DNA of 36,705 bases from an uncultured Bacilli bacterium (GTDB lineage Bacteria > Bacillota_I > Bacilli_A > RF39 > UBA660). Every line of letters starts with the position of its first letter. Position 1 is the first letter of the stretch. The stretch spans positions 1 through 36,705 of the forward strand of contig CANQLL010000007.1 of the NCBI GenBank assembly GCA_947624705.1, in the 5' to 3' direction. Shown here piece after piece: positions 31,546 through 36,705 of the stretch. The notes beneath the pieces were generated by a model. The model was given only the letters and a program-made list of their open reading frames with translations. It was not told where the DNA came from and made no database searches. The position numbers and the translations under genes were made by a program.

Positions 31546-33621
31546 GTGACAAAGAATAATAAGGGTAAAGAAGAAATTGAAGTATTAGATTTAGAACCAA
31601 TACAGCAACCAGAAAAAAAATTTAAAGAAAAGACTAGCTTATGGCAAAAAATAAAAGATAATTGGTATTATCTTAGTACTAAACAAAAAACGATTATTAT
31701 CATTGCTGCTGTTACGGTTTTAATAGCTATTTTAAGTACTATTTTATATCTAGTTTTAACTAAAGATAATAATAAAACCGTCAAAAAAGAAGTTGTTATT
31801 GCAAAAGATAATTATCGTTATGAAGATGGTATTTTATATTTTGTTGTTAATAATAAAGATATAGGTAGTTATAAATGTAAAAATAAAGATGAAGATTTAT
31901 GTTATGTCGCTTATGAAAATAATGATGATAGTTTTGATACAGAAGTAATTAAAAAAGCTAATAGTAATAATAAATTAAGAAGTAAAATAATTGCAAATAA
32001 ATATGTTTTTGTTTATGATAATGAAAATAAAAAAGGGGATAATATCATATTATATGATATTAAAAATCAAAAAGATTTAGATATTTATAAATCGATTAAA
32101 ACTTATAATCATTTAAATAATATGGTTTTTGCATTAAATCAAGATGATAAATATGGAGTATTAAATTTAGAAAAAAGTAAAGAAGCAGTTATTGATTTTG
32201 ATTATGATTATTTAGGCGTTATTGAAGATAATAATGATAATGAAAAAATAGTGGCTACTGAAAAAGGCGGCTCCTACCTTCTTGATGAAAATGGAAAAAA
32301 ACTTACTTCAACTTTAGTAGGGGATATTAAAAATTATACTGATAAATATGTTAAAACCGTTGATGCTACTAATAAATATACAATTTTTGATTATCAAGGT
32401 AATAAAATTGAAGAAGGTTTAAATTATGTAGATTTATTAGATAATTATTATTTAACTGTTGATAATGAAAATAAATTAAAAATAATGGATTATGAAAAAA
32501 CAAAATATTTAGAAGATGGTATTCCTCTATATAATACAGATTATGTACCAATAATCACGAAAGATAAAAATAATAAAGAAACTTCTAAAGATTATGCTTA
32601 TACTTATAGTTTAGATGGAACTAATTTAACTATTACCGTTAATAATAATGGTAAAGAAGAAGTAAGTAATATTAACTTATTAGAAGGTTTAGTTAGTAAA
32701 AATTTACCATTTATAAGTTATTACAATGGTACTTTATATTTTTATAGTGATGAAGCTAAAACAACTTTAATAAATTCTTATATTTGTAATAATAAAAATG
32801 ATATAAAAGATCCAAATGGCACTTTAGAAACTTGTAAATTAGCTTTTGATACAAATGAAGCTGATAATGAAACTGAAGAAAAAATAACTCCGGCTAAAAT
32901 AGTTCCAATTTATAATAATCGTTACGTATTTATCAGTGATGGAAATATAATTAATTTAGTTGATTTAGTCGATGAAAAGGTAATGGGAAGTTATAATTCT
33001 ATTGATACAAGTAGTGATGCAACGCAAGAAAAACCTTACAATTTATCTACCAAAGAACAATTTATTATTGCTAAAAATCGGAGTAATAAATATGGATTAT
33101 TAAAATTAAATGAATCAAGTGTTATTAGTGTTTATAATTTTGAATATGATAAATTAGAAAAATTACATCAAAATATTTTAGCAACCAAAGGTAATAAAAC
33201 TTTCTTACTAGATTATAATGGCAATAAAATAACTTTTGAATTTGATGGTAAAATAAGAGACTTTAATGGGGAAAGAGTTAAAGTTTTAAAAGATAAAAAA
33301 TACTATGTTTATGATTATGCCGGTAATTTAATTTTTGAAGATAGTTATAAATATGTCGATTTACAAGATGATTATGTTGGTTTAGTTGATGATGCTAATC
33401 ATTTATCAGTAACTGATTATGATGGAAATATGTTAATTAAAGCTATTTTAAAATTAAGTTCAACTACTTATTATCATCCTAAAGATGGTTATGTTAAAGC
33501 CTTTAGTATGCGTAAAGAAAATAATAAATTAATTATAACTTGTGCTACTTCTCAAGATACTAAAGTTGAAAAAGCTAAAGATTTTATCTATGATTTAAAT
33601 ACAAAGGAAAGAGTTAATTAA
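31546..33621 (+). CDS. Membrane-anchored extracellular WG-like repeat protein with duplicated module
   Basis: 691 residues, GTG start with AGGTGAT five bases upstream. The cytoplasmic N-terminus (residues 1-47, charged) precedes one membrane helix (about 49-71, IIIIAAVTVLIAILSTILYLVL); the rest faces outward. Two copies of a roughly 300-residue module (from about 95 and 400) each begin with LYF followed by a C...C pair and contain WG-repeat-like units such as KYGVLNLEKSKEAVIDFDYD and KYGLLKLNESSVISVYNFEY, which suggest beta-propeller-like structure. The product of the next gene has one copy of the same module. Ligand unknown; asparagine and lysine are very frequent. Confidence 0.75.
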   Translation: MTKNNKGKEEIEVLDLEPIQQPEKKFKEKTSLWQKIKDNWYYLSTKQKTIIIIAAVTVLIAILSTILYLVLTKDNNKTVKKEVVIAKDNYRYEDGILYFVVNNKDIGSYKCKNKDEDLCYVAYENNDDSFDTEVIKKANSNNKLRSKIIANKYVFVYDNENKKGDNIILYDIKNQKDLDIYKSIKTYNHLNNMVFALNQDDKYGVLNLEKSKEAVIDFDYDYLGVIEDNNDNEKIVATEKGGSYLLDENGKKLTSTLVGDIKNYTDKYVKTVDATNKYTIFDYQGNKIEEGLNYVDLLDNYYLTVDNENKLKIMDYEKTKYLEDGIPLYNTDYVPIITKDKNNKETSKDYAYTYSLDGTNLTITVNNNGKEEVSNINLLEGLVSKNLPFISYYNGTLYFYSDEAKTTLINSYICNNKNDIKDPNGTLETCKLAFDTNEADNETEEKITPAKIVPIYNNRYVFISDGNIINLVDLVDEKVMGSYNSIDTSSDATQEKPYNLSTKEQFIIAKNRSNKYGLLKLNESSVISVYNFEYDKLEKLHQNILATKGNKTFLLDYNGNKITFEFDGKIRDFNGERVKVLKDKKYYVYDYAGNLIFEDSYKYVDLQDDYVGLVDDANHLSVTDYDGNMLIKAILKLSSTTYYHPKDGYVKAFSMRKENNKLIITCATSQDTKVEKAKDFIYDLNTKERVN

Positions 33622-33622
33622 T

Positions 33623-34612
33623 ATGCAATTAAAAAGAAAAAATAGTATTTTAGTAATAATAGTAGTTTTACTTTTAATCATGACTCCTCTTACTATTTTA
33701 AGTATTTATTTAAACTTTAGTAATATCTTAAAACCATCTTCAATTGTAAAACCATCTAAAGAACAAGAAAATGAAAATAAAGAAGAAATAGTAGATAATT
33801 CTCGTTATAAAAATGGTAAATTATATTTTTATGATCAAGATAATAATCTTTTAGGAGAATATACTTGTCAAAAAGATCCTTGTAGTTACGCTGTTAGTAC
33901 CATTGATGATAGTAATTATGCCATAGAATATTTAGATACAAAAGAAGTAGAAACTAATGTTTATTTAAATCAATATGTGTTTATTAATGATAATGATACA
34001 ATTAATTTATATGATATAAATAACAATCAAATATTAAATACTTATAAAGCTATTAAAAATTACAATAATATGATTGATGAAAGTTATATGATTGTAGAAA
34101 ATAATGATAATAAATGGGGAATTATAAAATTAGATAATCAAGTTCAAACTATTAGTGATTTTAATTATGATTTTATTGGTTTAAAAGATTTAATTGGTAA
34201 TAATAATTTAATTGATACAAGTAATTTTATTGTTAAAAATGGTGATTTATGGGGAATTATAGATAATCAAGGAGATTTAATTAGTAATTTCTTAGCTGGA
34301 GAAATTACTAATTATAATGATATTTTAATTAGTGTAAAAAATAATAATATTTATTATTTATATGATTATAATGGTAAAAGAGTAGTAGATGAAAATGGTT
34401 TTAACTATACTTCTTTTACAGATAAATATATAAATATTATTGATAAAAACAATAATTTATATATTTATGATTATGTTAATGACAAAAAAATAAGTAGTAA
34501 TATGAAAATAGAAGGAACTGATTATAAAAATAGTTTTGAAAGTGTTCTAAATTCTTCTACTAATACTATTGATGTAACAGTTAATAATAAAACTTATAAT
34601 TATAGTTTATAA
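33623..34612 (+). CDS. Membrane-anchored extracellular WG-like repeat protein, single module
   Basis: 329 residues. Membrane helix at about 8-31 (ILVIIVVLLLIMTPLTILSIYL), a linker rich in K and E, then one module like those in the preceding protein: GKLYFYDQDNNLLGEYTC with the C...C pair, NKWGIIKLDNQVQTISDFNYD and DLWGIIDNQGDLI (true WG repeats), ending at 329 without a second copy. It starts one base after the upstream stop, so the pair is translationally coupled. No enzyme motif is seen. A terminator follows at once. Confidence 0.72.
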   Translation: MQLKRKNSILVIIVVLLLIMTPLTILSIYLNFSNILKPSSIVKPSKEQENENKEEIVDNSRYKNGKLYFYDQDNNLLGEYTCQKDPCSYAVSTIDDSNYAIEYLDTKEVETNVYLNQYVFINDNDTINLYDINNNQILNTYKAIKNYNNMIDESYMIVENNDNKWGIIKLDNQVQTISDFNYDFIGLKDLIGNNNLIDTSNFIVKNGDLWGIIDNQGDLISNFLAGEITNYNDILISVKNNNIYYLYDYNGKRVVDENGFNYTSFTDKYINIIDKNNNLYIYDYVNDKKISSNMKIEGTDYKNSFESVLNSSTNTIDVTVNNKTYNYSL

Positions 34613-34646
34613 AAGCTAAAACGATTAATGTGTTTTAGCTTTTTTA
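34611..34646 (+). terminator. Terminator after the WG-repeat pair
   Basis: AAAAGCTAAAAC (34611-34622) pairs perfectly with GTTTTAGCTTTT (34632-34643), 9-base loop, T-run. Confidence 0.9.
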
Positions 34647-34714
34647 GAAATTATTTAGTTTTTTTATATGACTAATTTTTCTTTTTTTAATTTGATATTT
34701 TTTTCATTCAAAAG

Positions 34715-34807
34715 TGTCAAGTGTAAAGAAAAATAAATTTAGACTTGACAAACGTTCGGGGGGGTATAATGCTATTATGTAAAACTAGAAAATATACTTT
34801 ACATAAT
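34715..34807 (+). promoter_or_regulatory. Family promoter cassette 3 with poly-G spacer and leader hairpin
   Basis: Inverted repeat TGTCAAGT (34715-34722) / ACTTGACA (34743-34750) over TTGACA (34745-34750); seven G at 34758-34764; consensus TATAAT at 34765-34770 after a 14-base spacer; leader inverted repeat ATTATGTAAA (34774-34783) / TTTACATAAT (34798-34807). Compared with the other two cassettes the G tract is one shorter and the -10 differs, so this copy is in another promoter-spacing state. Confidence 0.8.
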
Positions 34808-34823
34808 GGAAAGGAAGATAATG

Positions 34824-36344
34824 ATGAAAAAAATAAAATTAAAATGGAATGGAAGAGTAGTAGCTTTAGCATTTGCGTCAATTGCTTTAGTAATGTTGCT
34901 AAGTGTATCATATGCTTACTTTGTTTCTAAAGTAGAGGGAAATGAAGATGCTAAAGCTACTGACATAACAGCTGAAAAAATGGAACTAGAATATGACGGA
35001 ACAAGTATAGTAGGAATAGAAAATGCTTTACCAGGAGATAAAAAAGTAATAACATTTACTGTAAGAAATATTGGTACTGTAACTACGCAATATAATGTTG
35101 ATTTAACTAATGTAACAAATGGATTTATAAAAGATGAATTAGTATATAGTATCAAAAGAAATAAAGAAGAAGCAAAAGGAGAAACACCATTACCAAAAAG
35201 TGCTACCACTTTACTAGAGGGAGTAAGTATAGAAAAAGATCAAACAAATACATATGAGTTAACAATCGAATTTAAAGAAACCTATTCAGAACAAAATTAT
35301 AATCAAGGAAAAGAATTTAATGGATTAATTCAAATAAATGGATATAAACCAGAATATACTAAAACAATTTTAGGAGTAGAATATCCCGTTATTCAAGAAG
35401 AACCAAACTTTAAAGAAAATTTTCCACCAGATGATTCAAGTAAAACAGAAGACGAAATATCCAAAGGAAGTGGCTTATATAAAACCGAAGATGACTATGG
35501 AGGAACAAGTTATATCTTCCGCGGTCAAGTAGATAATAATTATGTTCATTTTGCCAACCAAGACTGGCGAATTCTCAGAGTCAATGGGGACGGAACAATC
35601 AGATTAATGTTAAAAGATAAATTAGCTGATGATTCAAAATATAATGATTATACGCGTGATACTTCAACTCCCCAACATGAAAAAGTAGGTTTTACCAGGG
35701 GAGGAATAGCCTGTACCAATAGTGCCCCATGTCAAATAACATATGATAGTACAACCCAAACATTTACCAATCCAAGTGATTCCCAAACAAATGGCAACAT
35801 TAAAAATGCTTTAGAAGAATGGTATAAAACGAATTTAAATGACTTTGATGATCAGATAGCCTATGGCTTGTTTTGTAATGATATAAGCTATGGAAGAGGA
35901 ACCGATGATACAAGTTTAACAAGTACCTTATATTATGGAGCGTCCGAGAGATTATATTTAGGGGCAACAAATGTAACTCCAACACTGGTATGTCCGGAAC
36001 AAGTAGATAACAAAGGACAACCTCGAAACTATGGTGGATTATATAAAACTAAGATTGGTTTAATAACAGCCGATGAACTAGCAATGGGAGGATATTCGTG
36101 GTATACTGTCTTATCCCCAGGGATAAATTATTTAAGAAGAAGTTATTGGTATTGGTCGACAACGCCTTACTACTCTAGTACCGAGGCTAATATACTTGTT
36201 GCTTACAGAGCATATACCTTTGAGATATACAGCTCAACTTATGAAAGCGGGGCCGTCGTACCAGTAATCAATTTACAAACAGATAATATTTCATATTCTG
36301 GTACGGGCATTGAAGGTGACCCAATCGAAATTGAACTAAATTAA
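34824..36344 (+). CDS. SipW-type signal peptide protein with DUF6273-like variable C-terminus, copy 3
   Basis: About 506 residues, the third member of the family. The first about 170 codons are almost identical in DNA to the copy at 17068 (a few scattered substitutions, e.g. AGMELE becomes AEKMELE-like, and one D to N), including the promoter cassette. The middle region also stays close (YIFRGQVDNNYVHFANQDWR, GIACTNSAPCQITYDSTTQT). The tip at 36156-36263 is different: YWSTTPYYSSTEANILVAYR..., one codon longer, with 44% GC (48 of 108 by hand). The start is ATG 34824 (or 34821) after GGAAAGGAAG; an ATG at 34806 falls in the leader hairpin. Exported; no wall-anchoring signal. Confidence 0.85.
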   Translation: MKKIKLKWNGRVVALAFASIALVMLLSVSYAYFVSKVEGNEDAKATDITAEKMELEYDGTSIVGIENALPGDKKVITFTVRNIGTVTTQYNVDLTNVTNGFIKDELVYSIKRNKEEAKGETPLPKSATTLLEGVSIEKDQTNTYELTIEFKETYSEQNYNQGKEFNGLIQINGYKPEYTKTILGVEYPVIQEEPNFKENFPPDDSSKTEDEISKGSGLYKTEDDYGGTSYIFRGQVDNNYVHFANQDWRILRVNGDGTIRLMLKDKLADDSKYNDYTRDTSTPQHEKVGFTRGGIACTNSAPCQITYDSTTQTFTNPSDSQTNGNIKNALEEWYKTNLNDFDDQIAYGLFCNDISYGRGTDDTSLTSTLYYGASERLYLGATNVTPTLVCPEQVDNKGQPRNYGGLYKTKIGLITADELAMGGYSWYTVLSPGINYLRRSYWYWSTTPYYSSTEANILVAYRAYTFEIYSSTYESGAVVPVINLQTDNISYSGTGIEGDPIEIELN

Positions 36345-36445
36345 AAATAGGTCTCATTAAATTTAAACTAATCTATAAAGCAATGTGTTTATATAGGGAT
36401 AAGTCTAACTTGTTGCAACAGCGATTTAATAAAATTATTTAACCC

Positions 36446-36471
36446 AAAAAGAACAACGTTTAGTTGTTCTT
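36446..36471 (-). terminator. Terminator of the Rpn-like gene
   Basis: Stem 36449-36457 with 36463-36471, followed on the minus strand by TTTTT. It overlaps the gene's last codons. Confidence 0.7.
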
Positions 36472-36705
36472 CTTTAAAATCTTGTCTAATTCTTCTAAAG
36501 TAATATTTAAAGATTTACAAATTATATCTTTATTTACCCCATTTTTATGTAAGTTTAAGGCCGCTTGAGTAGTTGCGTCTTCCATTCCCGCTTGTCTAAT
36601 TAAAATGCGGTCTAATTTTTCTTCCATCTCTTTGTCATAAGCAGCCATAACTTCTACATCACCACTTAACCTTTTTAACTCATTAACAGCAGCTTTTAAT
36701 TCTTC
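36460..36705 (-). CDS. Rpn-family recombination-promoting nuclease/putative transposase, C-terminal part
   Basis: The open frame runs off the right edge of the window, so only the last 81 or so residues are seen. EELKAAVNELKRLSGDVEVMAAYDKEMEEKL, read in three adjoining pieces (EELKAAVNELKRLSG, DVEVMAAYDKE, MEEKLDRIL), followed by NLHKNGVNKDIICKSLNITLEELDKIL, is the typical end of PD-(D/E)XK Rpn proteins: a helical linker and a small C-terminal helix-turn-helix-like segment. The catalytic domain lies outside. Internal ATG codons (e.g. at 36648) are not the true start. Family call is from pattern memory. Confidence 0.65.
   Translation of the reverse strand, partial: EELKAAVNELKRLSGDVEVMAAYDKEMEEKLDRILIRQAGMEDATTQAALNLHKNGVNKDIICKSLNITLEELDKILKKNN

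Overview
The window is a very AT-rich, densely packed bacterial segment. Shine-Dalgarno sequences are strong and often of the AGGTGAT type, Rho-independent terminators are short and many overlap stop codons, and a tyrosine T-box leader is present. Two genes place it among endospore formers: a clear CotE spore coat protein and an intact SigK mother-cell sigma factor. Together with sortase B, SipW-type secretion signals and DUF6273-like surface proteins, this suggests an uncultured low-GC Firmicutes/Bacilli lineage, perhaps gut-associated and near Erysipelotrichia or RF39. The lineage is inference; no rRNA is present. UGA works as a stop here (ends at 12375, 15879, 23016 and 29020), so the standard bacterial code applies.

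Layout. 1-2.9 kb: a secreted beta-helix-like protein with a noncanonical sorting signal, then a class B sortase. 2.9-8.5 kb: mostly minus-strand housekeeping genes (uppP, a frameshifted trpS, and a TPR-HIT-CYTH operon whose CYTH gene has an in-frame UGA), with two small unknown plus-strand genes and a lipoprotein. 8.5-12.4 kb: cotE, rpsP-khpA, an HD hydrolase, and an SDR oxidoreductase overlapping a methionine gamma-lyase-like gene. 12.4-16.8 kb: a thioester-domain surface adhesin, then a three-gene set of 2-hydroxyacyl-CoA-dehydratase/activase-like proteins. 18.6-23.9 kb: T-box-tyrS, a DapB-like oxidoreductase, a ferritin-like protein, and rbfA-truB. 25.5-31.5 kb: sigK, a membrane protein, a decayed dinD, argS, a P-loop kinase, kduI and a glycerophosphodiesterase. 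31.5-34.6 kb: two membrane-anchored WG-like repeat proteins. The window ends inside an Rpn-type nuclease gene.

The most striking content is a dispersed family of three secreted proteins (17068-18573, 23991-25487, 34824-36344). Each has the same 5' cassette: an inverted repeat over the -35 box, a run of 7-8 G in the promoter spacer, a leader hairpin, and a SipW-type signal peptide. Each ends in a divergent C-terminal tip of about 35 codons that is far more GC-rich than its surroundings and dominated by NNC/NNT codons. The G tract suggests ON/OFF or graded phase variation. The tip resembles the variable region of a C-type-lectin-like protein retargeted by a diversity-generating retroelement acting in trans. 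No reverse transcriptase or template repeat is in this window, so that part is a hypothesis.

No tRNA, rRNA, CRISPR array or intact insertion sequence was seen. No gene-free stretch exceeds about 300 bases; the longest hold the T-box leader (18574-18826) and the family promoter cassette (16824-17067).
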